64,000 bases of DNA from Corynebacterium breve (GCF_030252165.1 NZ_CP126969.1:62001-126000); one strand, 5' to 3'. Positions 17,244-26,343 are shown, counted from the first letter of the stretch. The notes: generated from the letters alone by a model not told the origin. Numbers and translations are program-made.

Positions 17244-19460
17244 GTGGCTTTGTACCGGAAGTATCGTCCCGCATCCTTTGCGGAACTTGTAGGACAGGAT
17301 CAAGTAACCAGGCCGTTAAGCATGGCGCTGGACACTGGTCGAATTAACCACGCCTACTTGTTCTCCGGTCCGCGCGGCTGTGGCAAGACCTCGTCCGCGC
17401 GCATCCTGGCTCGCTCGCTGAACTGCGTCGAAGGACCAACCTCCACCCCGTGTGGCGTGTGCCCCTCGTGTGTTTCACTCGCCCCAGGTGGGTCGGGAAA
17501 TCTTGACGTCACCGAGCTGGATGCCGCCTCCCACCGTGGTGTCGATGACATGCGTGAGCTGCGTGATCGGGCCTACTATGCGCCCGCCGAGTCGCGCTAC
17601 CGCGTCTTCATTATCGACGAGGCCCACATGATCACCAACGAGGGCGCCAACGCGCTGCTCAAGATCGTGGAGGAGCCACCTGAGCACCTCATATTCATCT
17701 TCGCGACCACCGAGCCAGAAAAGATCATCGGCACGATCCGTTCGCGTACCCACCATTACCCGTTCCGCCTGCTCACCCCGCAGGCGATGCGGGAACTCCT
17801 CGTCCGCACCGTCGAGTCAGAAGGCGTTGCCGTAGACGAAAACGTCTACCCGCTGGTCATCCGCGCGGGTGGAGGTTCTCCGCGCGATACCCTCTCCCTC
17901 CTTGATCAACTTCTGGCGGGCAGCGGCCCCGCTGGCCTGACCTATGACGAAGCACTCCCACTCCTCGGTGTGACCGACCTTTCGCTTATCGACGACACCG
18001 TCGAGGCCCTTGCTGCCTACGATTCCGCGGGTGCGTTCAAAGCCGTGGATAACGTCATCGAAGCAGGCCACGAGCCCCGCCGATTTGCGATCGACCTGCT
18101 TGACCGTCTCCGCGACCTCATGATCATCCAGTCAGTACCGGATGCATTCGGCCAAGGTCTTGTCGACGCCCCTACCGACCGCGCCGAAATTCTCTCCGCC
18201 CAGGCAGCCAAGTTCACCACTGGTCATCTAGCGCACCTTGCCAGCGAGGTCAATGACAGGATTTCCTCCCTGCGCGGTGCGACCAGCCCGCGCTTGCTCT
18301 TGGAAATCATGATCGCGCACCTTTTGGTTGCGCCGACGGCAGCGCCGACCATCTCGCCTGGGCAGCCCGCCGAGGCGCGCAATCCGGCTCAGCCACAACC
18401 TGCGCGTGGCGCTGGGGGAGCCGCTGCTGCTGCGGCGGCAGCCGCGGCCGCAGCAGCATCGTCGAAGACGGTAAAGACCAAGTCCACTCCGGCTCCTCAG
18501 CGTGCGCCACAGCCCGCGCCCCCGAAGCCAGCGCCGGCGCCTGCACCAGAGCCTGCACCAGAGCCTCAGCAGGAAGAACAGCCTGCTGGAAAGGCAGAGG
18601 TGGTCGTCGATAAGCACGACGATCTGCTAGAAACCGTGCGTGAGCAATGGACCGAGCTGCGCCAGTACGTCGGCGGGCGCAACAAAGTTGCCGAGATCAT
18701 GCTCACCGAGGCTCGAGTGTTGGGAATGGAAGACAACACGATTGTTCTCGGCCACAATACCGGCGCGTTGGCGCAGCGCATCAACGCTGACCGCAACAAT
18801 GCAGATATTGTCGCTGCGATGTCGGAGAAGCTCGGCACGCAAGTAGCGGTGAAGTGTGTCATCGGCACTGATCCTGCGGCGGCCGGTTTCAGCACGCAGG
18901 AGAAAAAACCCGAGGTGTGGAACCCCGCAGCGGAGAAGCCAGCCGCGGAGCCCGAGCCTGAACCTGAGCCCGTCCCGGAACCTGAACCGGCCGCCAATGG
19001 CTGGGGAGCGCCCGCGAGTATTCCGGGCCAGCCTGCACAACCGGCCACCCCTGCGGCCCCACAGCAAGCGGTAAAGAAACCGGAAACTGCTCAGTCGAAT
19101 GATTGGCTTGCTGCGGCCCAGCGCGCTACGCAGTTGGCGGCGAAAAAGTCCAAGGAAGCTCGCGACGAGATTCCGCTTCCGCCCGAGCCGATGGACGATG
19201 ATCCGCCACCACCGGACGTCGATGATGCACCAGCACCAGCACCAGCTCCACAAGCACCAGCGCCGACACAGCCCGCACCTCCGCCAGAAGTGCCGACGCA
19301 AATGCCAACGCAGCCGGCCCCTGTTCAGCCGCCGTCACGTGACGACGAAGAGCGCGCCATGGTCGAGCAGGCTCAAGAGGAAGGATCCTTGGATCACCGC
19401 GACGCGACTGCAGTGGCCATGGAGATGCTGCAAAAGGAATTGGGCGCGAAACCGCTTTAA
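17244..19460 (+). CDS. dnaX: DNA polymerase III subunits gamma/tau
   Basis: The clamp-loader ATPase. The Walker A motif GPRGCGKTSSAR is near residue 38, a four-Cys zinc module runs from NCVEG to CPSC, and Walker B/DEAH-type VFIIDEAHM is near 122. Residues about 1-370 form the AAA+ and collar domains. A run of Ala and Pro (Ala-rich around 394-412, then Pro-Ala repeats) leads to a conserved C-terminal domain (DDLLETVREQW to KCVIGTD), followed by a second long Pro/Glu-rich tail. At 738 aa it is a tau-type product; I see no convincing gamma frameshift. The start is GTG. It leads the dnaX-ybaB group. Confidence 0.95.
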   Translation: MALYRKYRPASFAELVGQDQVTRPLSMALDTGRINHAYLFSGPRGCGKTSSARILARSLNCVEGPTSTPCGVCPSCVSLAPGGSGNLDVTELDAASHRGVDDMRELRDRAYYAPAESRYRVFIIDEAHMITNEGANALLKIVEEPPEHLIFIFATTEPEKIIGTIRSRTHHYPFRLLTPQAMRELLVRTVESEGVAVDENVYPLVIRAGGGSPRDTLSLLDQLLAGSGPAGLTYDEALPLLGVTDLSLIDDTVEALAAYDSAGAFKAVDNVIEAGHEPRRFAIDLLDRLRDLMIIQSVPDAFGQGLVDAPTDRAEILSAQAAKFTTGHLAHLASEVNDRISSLRGATSPRLLLEIMIAHLLVAPTAAPTISPGQPAEARNPAQPQPARGAGGAAAAAAAAAAAAASSKTVKTKSTPAPQRAPQPAPPKPAPAPAPEPAPEPQQEEQPAGKAEVVVDKHDDLLETVREQWTELRQYVGGRNKVAEIMLTEARVLGMEDNTIVLGHNTGALAQRINADRNNADIVAAMSEKLGTQVAVKCVIGTDPAAAGFSTQEKKPEVWNPAAEKPAAEPEPEPEPVPEPEPAANGWGAPASIPGQPAQPATPAAPQQAVKKPETAQSNDWLAAAQRATQLAAKKSKEARDEIPLPPEPMDDDPPPPDVDDAPAPAPAPQAPAPTQPAPPPEVPTQMPTQPAPVQPPSRDDEERAMVEQAQEEGSLDHRDATAVAMEMLQKELGAKPL

Positions 19461-19555
19461 GGTTGTTCGCTACGGGCGAGCTTTCTCACCCGTCAGGCTG
19501 AGTTCATGCGCGCTAGACTGGCAGGCAATTAATTCATCACAGAAAGGCTTTCACC

Positions 19556-19888
19556 ATGACTCAGCCAGATATGAACGAACTGATTCGCCAGGCAGCAGAA
19601 GTCCAGGCTCAGCTTCAGCAGGCACAGGAAGAATTGCTGGCGGCGACCGTTACCGGCACCGCTGGAGGCGGTTTGGTTACCGTCACCATGACCGGTGGCG
19701 CAGAAATGACCGACGTTGAGATCAAGAGGGAAGCCGTCGACCCTGAAGATGTTGAGACCCTCCAGGACCTGATCCTCGCTGCATACCGCGACGCTCACAC
19801 CCAGGCGAGCCAGCTTGCTCAGGACAAGATCGGACCGATGACCGGCGGCATGGGCGGCGACAGCCCATTCGGCGGCCTGATGGGCTAA
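19556..19888 (+). CDS. ybaB: YbaB/EbfC nucleoid-associated protein
   Basis: A 110-aa DNA-binding protein preceded by GAAAGGC. The YbaB fold is clear: an N-terminal helix rich in Gln (AEVQAQLQQAQEELLAA), the central strand GGGLVTVTMTGG and DVEIKREAVDPEDVETLQDLI. Members bind DNA as dimers and often sit between dnaX and recR. Here that order is kept, but a gene on the opposite strand is inserted before recR. Confidence 0.92.
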   Translation: MTQPDMNELIRQAAEVQAQLQQAQEELLAATVTGTAGGGLVTVTMTGGAEMTDVEIKREAVDPEDVETLQDLILAAYRDAHTQASQLAQDKIGPMTGGMGGDSPFGGLMG

Positions 19889-19939
19889 AAGCTTCACGAC
19901 GAACCGGCGCACCACACAGTGGGTTGCGCCGGTTTTGCG

Positions 19940-21010
19940 TTATTCGACCAAGGCGGCTGCTTCCTCGTCGGTAAGTACGGCGTCGTGGAAGGCGGCGAGA
20001 GTGGCATCGGCGTCGAAATCTACGCCGATGAGCACGACCTCAGACCCAGGCGTGAGCTGCGGGTTTTGTGCCCACAAGGCGGCTGGAGTGATCTGGAGGT
20101 TCGGGCCAGCCTGCTGCCAGGCGTGGATGACACGCACATCGGTGTCGATCCAGCAATAGCCCTTCGAGCGGACGAGTCCACGACTGGCGCGCAGGGCAGT
20201 GAGAAGGCGTTCGCGATGGAAGGGGCGATCGGAACGAAACACCACCGACGAGATTCCGTACTCCTCAGTTTCTGGGGTGTGCGGGTTGGCCAGCTCTTCG
20301 GCGTATCCGTTGTAGGTTGCGGCTGTTTCTTCGTCGTAAAGCGATGCATCGAGGACGAGCTTGGGGTCGATCTCGCCGTTGATGACGCGGACGACGCGGG
20401 CGCGTGGATTCATGGCGCGCACGGCGGCGATGACGCGCTCGGTGACGGCCGAGCCAGCGATGTCAGATTTGGTGATGAGGATGAGGTCGGCGAATTCGAC
20501 TTGATCGACCAAAAGGTCGGCGACGGCGCGCTGGTCATCGGGGGTGGCTTCCATGGAGCGGTCGGTGAGCCGGGTGTTTTGGCCGAGGTAGGTCAGGAAG
20601 GTGGAGGCGTCGACCAAGCTGACCATGGTGTCGATGCGCGCGATGTCGTTGAGGCTTGTGCCGTCCTCGAAGCGCCATTCGAAGGTGGCGGCCACGGGCA
20701 TCGGCTCAGAGATGCCGGTGGATTCGATGACGATCTGGTCGTACTTGCCGGAGGCGGCGAGTTTGGACACGCTGTCGACCAAGTCTTCGCGCAGTGTGCA
20801 GCAGATGCAGCCGTTGGATAGTTCCACGAAGCGGTCTTCGCCGCGTTCGAGGTGGCCTTCGCCGGCGACGAGGGCTGCGTCGATGTTGACCTCGGAGAAG
20901 TCGTTGACAATGACGGCGAGTTTGCGGCCAGCTCGATTGGCTAAGAGGTTGTTGAGGAGTGTGGTTCTGCCGGATCCGAGGAACCCGGAGAGGACGGTAA
21001 CGGGAATCAT
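19940..21010 (-). CDS. CobW/COG0523-family metal-chaperone GTPase with Arg in the P-loop
   Basis: A 356-aa G3E GTPase of the CobW/ZNG1 type, a family implicated in delivering zinc or cobalt to client proteins. The metal motif CxCC is intact (NGCICCTLRE) and the NKxD-type motif appears as ITKSDI. The Walker A motif reads GFLGSGRTTLL; the codon AGA gives Arg where the family has Lys. The gene lies on the opposite strand between ybaB and recR. A possible Zur-type operator overlaps its promoter (21020-21034), which would make it zinc-responsive; this is inferred from the site only. Confidence 0.85.
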   Translation of the reverse strand: MIPVTVLSGFLGSGRTTLLNNLLANRAGRKLAVIVNDFSEVNIDAALVAGEGHLERGEDRFVELSNGCICCTLREDLVDSVSKLAASGKYDQIVIESTGISEPMPVAATFEWRFEDGTSLNDIARIDTMVSLVDASTFLTYLGQNTRLTDRSMEATPDDQRAVADLLVDQVEFADLILITKSDIAGSAVTERVIAAVRAMNPRARVVRVINGEIDPKLVLDASLYDEETAATYNGYAEELANPHTPETEEYGISSVVFRSDRPFHRERLLTALRASRGLVRSKGYCWIDTDVRVIHAWQQAGPNLQITPAALWAQNPQLTPGSEVVLIGVDFDADATLAAFHDAVLTDEEAAALVE

Positions 21011-21019
21011 GTTCGTAAA

Positions 21020-21034
21020 TGATAAACAGTTTCA
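21020..21034 (-). promoter_or_regulatory. Candidate Zur-type operator before the CobW-like gene
   Basis: TGATAAACAGTTTCA is an imperfect dyad (outer TGA.A...T.TCA) whose minus-strand reading TGAAACTGTTTATCA resembles actinobacterial Zur boxes. It ends nine bases before the ATG and overlaps a possible -10 (TATCAT), consistent with repression. The match is partial. Confidence 0.4.
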
Positions 21035-21096
21035 ATAGTGGGCGCGAATCGTGCCACCCTACAAGAACCAGTCGTTGCTTTCTGTATGCTGAGAGA

Positions 21097-21723
21097 ATGT
21101 TTGAAGGGCCGCTCCAAGATCTGATCGACGAATTTTCGCGCCTCCCCGGAATCGGCCCGAAAAGTGCGCAACGCATCGCCTTCTACCTCCTGAAAGCCGA
21201 CCCGGAAGACATCGACCGCCTGTGCTCAGCACTCGGCGCGGTGCGCGACGGGGTGTCTTTCTGCAGAATATGCAACAACGTCTCACGCGAGGAAGTGTGC
21301 CGTGTATGTGCGGACTCGGGTCGTGACAAAACCACCATCTGCGTGGTGGAAGATGCGAAAGACATCCAGGTTATCGAGCGCACCGGTGAGTACTCGGGCC
21401 GCTATCACGTGTTGGGTGGCGCGCTGGATCCGCTGGCCAACGTCGGTCCGAAGGATTTGGCGATCTCGTCGCTACTGCAGCGCATCGGCGGAGTGCTGCC
21501 GGACCTCGACGGGGAGAAAGCCCCAGAGGTTGCCGAAGTGATTTTGGCAACCGACCCAGACACCGAGGGTGAAGCAACCTCGTCCTACCTCGCGCGCCTG
21601 CTCAAGGACTTTCCAGAGCTGGTTGTGTCACGACTGGCATCCGGCATGCCCCTGGGAGGCGACCTTGAATTCGTCGACGAGCTTACGCTGTCGCGAGCTC
21701 TCTCCGGCCGCCTGACCCTGTAG
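21097..21723 (+). CDS. recR: Recombination mediator RecR
   Basis: RecR acts with RecF/RecO in loading RecA at gaps. I chose the ATG at 21097 ([13 protein letters not shown]) because it matches the family N-terminus. The 208-aa protein has the helix-hairpin-helix ([14 protein letters not shown]), the four-Cys zinc finger ([16 protein letters not shown]) and the Toprim domain ([12 protein letters not shown] to ATDPDTEGE). It normally follows ybaB directly; here 1.2 kb with a divergent CobW-like gene separates them. Confidence 0.95.
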   Translation: MFEGPLQDLIDEFSRLPGIGPKSAQRIAFYLLKADPEDIDRLCSALGAVRDGVSFCRICNNVSREEVCRVCADSGRDKTTICVVEDAKDIQVIERTGEYSGRYHVLGGALDPLANVGPKDLAISSLLQRIGGVLPDLDGEKAPEVAEVILATDPDTEGEATSSYLARLLKDFPELVVSRLASGMPLGGDLEFVDELTLSRALSGRLTL

Positions 21724-21737
21724 CTAGCGCAGACTAG

Positions 21738-22493
21738 CTAGCGCAAACGCTCTAGGCGAAGACGATCTACCTCTGCCAGCTCAAGTGGCTCAAGATCCTG
21801 CAGGGCAGTGCCCATCGCGCGTGCGAGGAGCAGATCTGCAAGCTGCGGGTTACGCGCGAGCGCTGGGCCGTGCATGTAGGTAGCGATCACGTTTCCCTGC
21901 ACCGCGCCTTCGGCCATGCGCTGACGCGAGCCATCCGACAAATCCATCGTGGCAGCGACATCTGCATTGCCCACGCCACGAGTGAGCTTGCCCAGTGGCT
22001 CTGCGCCCGGACCAAGAACGGTGCCACCCATGTGGTTCTCAAAACCGGTCAGTGGCTCGGTGAGCTCGGCAGTAATGCCTGCGTGTGTTGGGTGGGAAGT
22101 GACCTCGCCGATGGCACGGGTTTGCATGGGCGACGTGGTGGCGTCGATAAGCCCGACGCCGTCAACGAGCTTGCCGGAAGCGTGGAAGGATTCGCCCAGC
22201 ACTTGCATGCCGGCACAGACGGCGAAAATCGGGTGACCCGCCACAGCTGCGCGAACCAGACCCTTGTCGGCGTTGAGGCGCTCTGCGGCGAGGATTTGGG
22301 CGGAGTCCTCACCGCCGCCGACGCAGTATACATCGAGGCTGGTCGGGATCGGATCACCCAAATTGATGCGGACGATTTCGGCTTTGATGTCACGCATGCG
22401 CGCGCGTTGGCGCAGGACAAGGGCGTTTCCATCGTCGCCGTAGGTTCCCAGTACATCGGGGAGTACCAAGCCGATCTGCAATACGTCAGGCAC
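21738..22493 (-). CDS. gatD: Lipid II isoglutaminyl synthase, glutaminase subunit
   Basis: GatD supplies ammonia to MurT for amidation of the D-Glu in lipid II. The 251-aa class I glutamine amidotransferase-like protein has the catalytic Cys in FAVCAGMQVLG near residue 94 and the His in TYMHGPALARNP near 211. Its start overlaps the end of murT by 8 bp, so the two subunits are made together. The gene is convergent with recR with only 14 bp between stops. Confidence 0.9.
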   Translation of the reverse strand: MPDVLQIGLVLPDVLGTYGDDGNALVLRQRARMRDIKAEIVRINLGDPIPTSLDVYCVGGGEDSAQILAAERLNADKGLVRAAVAGHPIFAVCAGMQVLGESFHASGKLVDGVGLIDATTSPMQTRAIGEVTSHPTHAGITAELTEPLTGFENHMGGTVLGPGAEPLGKLTRGVGNADVAATMDLSDGSRQRMAEGAVQGNVIATYMHGPALARNPQLADLLLARAMGTALQDLEPLELAEVDRLRLERLR

Positions 22494-23769
22494 TGTAGTC
22501 CTCTTCCTTAGTCAGGGCCTTCTTCAGGTCACGGAAAGCTGTGTAGTTGGCCAGTACTTCGATGCGGCCGGGAGGGCAGGAGCGAATGGCCTTGATGGGG
22601 TCATGGACCAGTTCGTGATCGATGTCCGCGTAGAGCAGGCGCACAGCCAAGTCGGTTGCTCGCTCGCCGGAAGCCTTCACGGAAACGTCCTCGAAGTTCT
22701 CAAACTGAACATCCCATAGCCAGGAGAGGTCCTCGCCGTCGGCCACTTGACCGTTCACGGCGATGACAAGGCCGTCAGCATCACGATCCACCATGGAGAG
22801 TGCTTCTTGCCAGCCAGCCGGGTTCTTCGCCAGAAGGAAGTGGATCTCGCGCTCGCCCAGTTTCAGGGTGGAGTAGCGGCCTGCGACGGAATCAACTGCT
22901 TCGGCAGAAGCGATCGCTTTGTCAAGCGGGACGTTGAAAGCCTCCACCGCAGCGGCGATTGCCTGTGCCGCGTTGCCACGGTTGGCGTTGCCTGGCAGCG
23001 TGAGATTGAGATCGACCAGCTCGCCGGAGGAAGTGCGCAGCCCCTCGGGGGTGACCGCCCAATCCGGCTGGGGGCGACGGAACTCGCGGCCATCCGGCAG
23101 CGGGCTCACCGCGTACCAATCGTCGGGGGTGCGGATGACGTGTCCGCCGCCGCGGGGGTTGGTCACCGAATCGCCAAGCCAGCCTGCGCCAGCGGACACC
23201 CAGATCACGTTGGGGGCGTCATAAGCCACGGACGTCATCAAGACATCGTCGCAGTTAGCGATCACCGTCATGTCTGGGTTGTCGGTCACCGCCTGGCGCA
23301 GCGCGCGTTCGATCTTGTTGATCTCGCCCACGCGATCCAGCTGATCACGAGACAAGTTGAGCAAGACAAGCGCTTGCGGGCGGAGTCGTTCGGCGACAGC
23401 TGGCACATGCAGTTCATCGACCTCAAGCACAATATGCGTAGCGTCTTTCCCAGCCATAAGGGCCGAGATGATGCCAGCATCCATGTTATCGCCACCGTCA
23501 TTTGTAGCGATATCAAATGTGGTGCCCATCGCCGCAGCAAGCATGCGCGTAGTGGTCGACTTACCGTTAGTTCCTGTGACAAGGACTGCGGGGCGTTCGC
23601 GAGCCAACTTTCCCATAATGTGAGGATCGATGGCACCTGCGATGAGGCCACCGATCATTCCTCCGGCGCCTCGGCCTGTGGCGCGCGAGGCAGTGGTCGC
23701 TAGTTTGGCAGCGGTAATCGCGGCGCGTGTGCGCAGATTCGCTAGCCGTCCCTTGGGTTCAGAGCTCAT
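22486..23769 (-). CDS. murT: Lipid II isoglutaminyl synthase, MurT subunit without the zinc-ribbon cysteines
   Basis: MurT is the Mur-ligase-like subunit that activates D-Glu of lipid II with ATP. The 427-aa protein has the ATP motif VTGTNGKSTTT near residue 65, the Mur-ligase central domain and the C-terminal MurT-specific domain with the DVQFE region. In described MurT proteins such as that of S. aureus, a four-Cys zinc ribbon is inserted; here the matching stretch reads SVTNPRGGGHVIR then WYAVSPLPDGREF, with no cysteine. The gene overlaps gatD. An Ala/Arg-rich N-terminal helix of about 40 residues precedes the ligase core. Confidence 0.9.
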   Translation of the reverse strand: MSSEPKGRLANLRTRAAITAAKLATTASRATGRGAGGMIGGLIAGAIDPHIMGKLARERPAVLVTGTNGKSTTTRMLAAAMGTTFDIATNDGGDNMDAGIISALMAGKDATHIVLEVDELHVPAVAERLRPQALVLLNLSRDQLDRVGEINKIERALRQAVTDNPDMTVIANCDDVLMTSVAYDAPNVIWVSAGAGWLGDSVTNPRGGGHVIRTPDDWYAVSPLPDGREFRRPQPDWAVTPEGLRTSSGELVDLNLTLPGNANRGNAAQAIAAAVEAFNVPLDKAIASAEAVDSVAGRYSTLKLGEREIHFLLAKNPAGWQEALSMVDRDADGLVIAVNGQVADGEDLSWLWDVQFENFEDVSVKASGERATDLAVRLLYADIDHELVHDPIKAIRSCPPGRIEVLANYTAFRDLKKALTKEEDYSA

Positions 23770-23797
23770 GGCTCTAACGATAGCGAAAGAGACCGGG

Positions 23798-24787
23798 TTA
23801 GTTCATGCTGGCTAGTGCTGCCAGGAAATCCTTATCGCTGACCAGCGGGATGTCCTTTCGGTCCGCGTGCATCGCCTTGCCGCGAAGGTCATGAGTAGCG
23901 TTTGTCACCACGAGCGAGGCAGTGCGCGTGACCTTCTCGGAAAACGTCAGACCAGCATCAATACCTTGCCGAATCAACTCATCCGGGTCGCTTTCTACAT
24001 CCTCAGTGACCACAAATTCCATGCCGGGCTTTAAGCCTTGATCCGCCACGTACACCCCAGGATTTGCGCCCTGTGGCTCCGCCTTCTGCGCGCTGACGCG
24101 AAAAGCCGAGCGCTGCAACCCGAAGCGGTCTGGCTTCAGCGTCTCCGGCGCGAGGCTGACAACCTCGCCCTTGGCTTCCAAAGTCTTGTAGAGCTCGAAC
24201 AAAAGCATCGCCGAAGCTCGCGACAAATCCCTCTCATCTGCGCGTGCACGCTCGACCGAGGCCACCGGAGAAGGCGCTTCCAAGCCGAGTGCGAGAGCCA
24301 CAGAGTTCAACCTCGTGTCAGGCAGGTAGTTCGCTTGTCGACGAGCGCTTGCCACGGTATCCACGATCGCTGCAGGGCGAGGCACGTGTCCTACACGCTG
24401 GCGACGACGACCCCTGCTCCGGTTGCGCGAGCGGTTCGCCCGAGCAGCGGCGTTCATCGCTCGGCGGGATTCAGACACCAGGAATCCCCACACCATGGGG
24501 GCATCATGGACGATGAGGGTGCGGTCGTCGATAAGCTTGTCCAGCGTTCGAAGATGACGGGAGAAACGCTGCGCCTGCTCGAAATCAGCGGGCTCAAGGC
24601 CGTGCATGTGGCGCGGGCCGGGATTGGACGCAGGATTTACAATCGTGTGGAATTCCTCGCCGATGTCACCTTCCTCGTTGAAGGTGATGGCGTAGATCGT
24701 CAGCAGGCGAGCTGTGCTGGGATGAATCCCTGTAGCTTGCACGTGCACCGCGACGTATGGGTGCGATTGTTCCTGCGTGGTTGTCAT
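23798..24787 (-). CDS. Degenerate DnaQ-like exonuclease fold fused to a BRCT domain
   Basis: This 329-aa protein has the layout of an epsilon-type 3'-5' exonuclease (residues about 10-200) and a C-terminal BRCT-like domain (KPGMEFVVTEDVESD to DKDFLAAL). Motif I, normally DxETTG, reads HVQATG, so both metal-binding acids are replaced. Motif II reads VHDAPMVWGF and the Exo III region has no HxAxxD. A basic linker (NRSRNRSRGRRRQR) is inserted in the middle. It is probably catalytically inactive, acting as a binding or scaffold protein. It lies upstream of murT-gatD on the same strand. DNA polymerase III epsilon is the usual database name and would mislead. Confidence 0.7.
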   Translation of the reverse strand: MTTTQEQSHPYVAVHVQATGIHPSTARLLTIYAITFNEEGDIGEEFHTIVNPASNPGPRHMHGLEPADFEQAQRFSRHLRTLDKLIDDRTLIVHDAPMVWGFLVSESRRAMNAAARANRSRNRSRGRRRQRVGHVPRPAAIVDTVASARRQANYLPDTRLNSVALALGLEAPSPVASVERARADERDLSRASAMLLFELYKTLEAKGEVVSLAPETLKPDRFGLQRSAFRVSAQKAEPQGANPGVYVADQGLKPGMEFVVTEDVESDPDELIRQGIDAGLTFSEKVTRTASLVVTNATHDLRGKAMHADRKDIPLVSDKDFLAALASMN

Positions 24788-24849
24788 TGTTCAGAGTCTA
24801 TCCAACGCGGGAAAGAGCTGAGCGATCAAGGTGGCAGTTCAGCGCCGGT

Positions 24850-26343
24850 TTAGAACAGTGTGAACCTTAGCGGCGAGTCGGGAGTGCCACGGTGTTCTTC
24901 AAATCCGTAGTCGTATTCGATCTCGAAATCGATCAGTGGGCCATCGACGTCATAGTCGTCACTGGGAGCAGGCTCAGGGGCCGGGACTGGTGGCGGCTCC
25001 GGTGCAGGGACTGGGTCTGGCGTGTACGCGTATTCTTCTACGGGCTGAGCGGGAGCAGTGGACACTTCCGTGACCGGAGGAGCAGGCTCGACGGTAGTTA
25101 GCTCGGTGGTGACTTGCTCAGTTGCCTTGTCGGTTGTAGAAGAACTCGTTGTTGGGCTTTCGACGTTTGCAGAACTTGACGATCCACGCACAGCGGTATT
25201 GGTGGAGTATGGGTAATGCGTTGTCGGGGTGTCGCGTTGTGGTTTGTTCACATTTGCTGCGACGTTGTCGCTGCTTACCGGCAAATTCCCGTTGAATCCC
25301 AAGATGCCAGTGCCGACCAGCGCCAAAGCGCCGACGGCAGCAGCTGCGCCCAGGTACTTGCGGTGTGGGGCTGGTGTGTAATCGGATTCTTCGCCCTCTT
25401 CGCTGTCCGCGGCCAACGCGGCTTGCTCGGCGGCGTGGTTGGTAGAAAATGGCACGGTGTCAACGGATTCGCCAGCTTCTTCGTCGTCACGCTGTTCTTC
25501 GGCGAATACGGCAGGAGCTACTTCTGCCGCCGCCGGCATCTGTGTGGTGGCGGGGAGCTGCTCCACGTCGGTGTGGGCGACTGATGCCATCTGCTCCTTA
25601 AGAGCAGGGAAAGGCGAGATAGCTAGGTGATTAAAATCGAAAGAATCCGAGGCCCACAGAGTTAATTGAGGGGCACCGAGGACAAGCGTGTGGAACCCTC
25701 GGACGACCGGAACCAGCCCGCGCTGCTCAAGCTGTGCGATGGTCTGGGCTAGTGCCTCGGAATCCTCCCGAGCGACGGTTCCCACGCGACGCCCATCGAT
25801 ACACGCAACCAGTTCGCCTGACACGTCCTTGTGCAGAGTTGCTAGCAGGTGCATATTTTCCTGCATGGATGCCTCGGGGGCATCGGTGTCATACTGAACA
25901 AAGTAGGCCTTGGTGCGCGCCTGGTGATCGTCGACAAGCGCCCAAGGTGCGGTTGGTGGATTATTCTGTGGCAAACAGATGCCTGGGCGGGGTAGGCGAA
26001 CGATGAGGTTCGCGTCGTCGTTAAAGATTGGTTCCGCTTGTTCGTCCAGACTGAATGACGCGGTAGCGCGAGCGGTGACCTGTGGTTGGAGGCCTGCATC
26101 GGCAATCCGGTGGAGTTCGGGGTAGAGGTCAGCGTCTTGTTTGCTGAGTTCGCCGAGCTTTTGACCGCGGAAGTGGATATCGAAGTGATTGAACTCGGAA
26201 TTCCGTTTCAGGATTACGGCTAGGTCGACGGTGACTTCGTCGGCCTCCTGAACAAGGGAGGTCACGTTTGTGCAGCGAATCTCGGCGGCTTGGTAATTGC
26301 GAATAGCGCCAAGACCGTGATCGGGAATCACGTAGTTAGTCAT
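24850..26343 (-). CDS. Single-pass membrane protein with duplicated N-terminal module and Pro-rich exterior
   Basis: A 497-aa protein, not recognised as a named family. Residues about 35-95 and 150-225 look like two copies of one module ending in GL-P-V (GKLGEL-style strand, then ADLYPELHRIADAGLQPQV; and GRRVGTVAREDSEALAQTIAQLEQRGLVPVV). An acidic region follows, then one TM near residues 332-350 (AAAAVGALALVGTGILG). The C-terminal 145 residues are Ser/Thr then Pro-rich (PDPVPAPEPPPVPAPEPAP), as in wall-spanning stalks, ending in an acidic tail. No N-terminal signal peptide, so the N-terminal module is probably cytoplasmic. It could couple wall and cytoplasm; that is speculation. Confidence 0.65.
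   Translation of the reverse strand: MTNYVIPDHGLGAIRNYQAAEIRCTNVTSLVQEADEVTVDLAVILKRNSEFNHFDIHFRGQKLGELSKQDADLYPELHRIADAGLQPQVTARATASFSLDEQAEPIFNDDANLIVRLPRPGICLPQNNPPTAPWALVDDHQARTKAYFVQYDTDAPEASMQENMHLLATLHKDVSGELVACIDGRRVGTVAREDSEALAQTIAQLEQRGLVPVVRGFHTLVLGAPQLTLWASDSFDFNHLAISPFPALKEQMASVAHTDVEQLPATTQMPAAAEVAPAVFAEEQRDDEEAGESVDTVPFSTNHAAEQAALAADSEEGEESDYTPAPHRKYLGAAAAVGALALVGTGILGFNGNLPVSSDNVAANVNKPQRDTPTTHYPYSTNTAVRGSSSSANVESPTTSSSTTDKATEQVTTELTTVEPAPPVTEVSTAPAQPVEEYAYTPDPVPAPEPPPVPAPEPAPSDDYDVDGPLIDFEIEYDYGFEEHRGTPDSPLRFTLF

Noticed and set aside
18418..18472. GCN-rich stretch in dnaX as a CRISPR or microsatellite
   Set aside because: It encodes a poly-Ala linker in frame with no spacer structure.
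18903..18908. A6 run in dnaX as a possible gamma/tau frameshift site
   Set aside because: The zero frame splits it as GAG AAA AAA CCC, which is not a canonical slippery heptamer, and it lies after the tau-specific domain rather than before it.
22747..23703. 318-aa frame antisense to murT
   Set aside because: Composition is unlike proteins (Arg, His, Gly-rich) and it is entirely covered by murT on the other strand.
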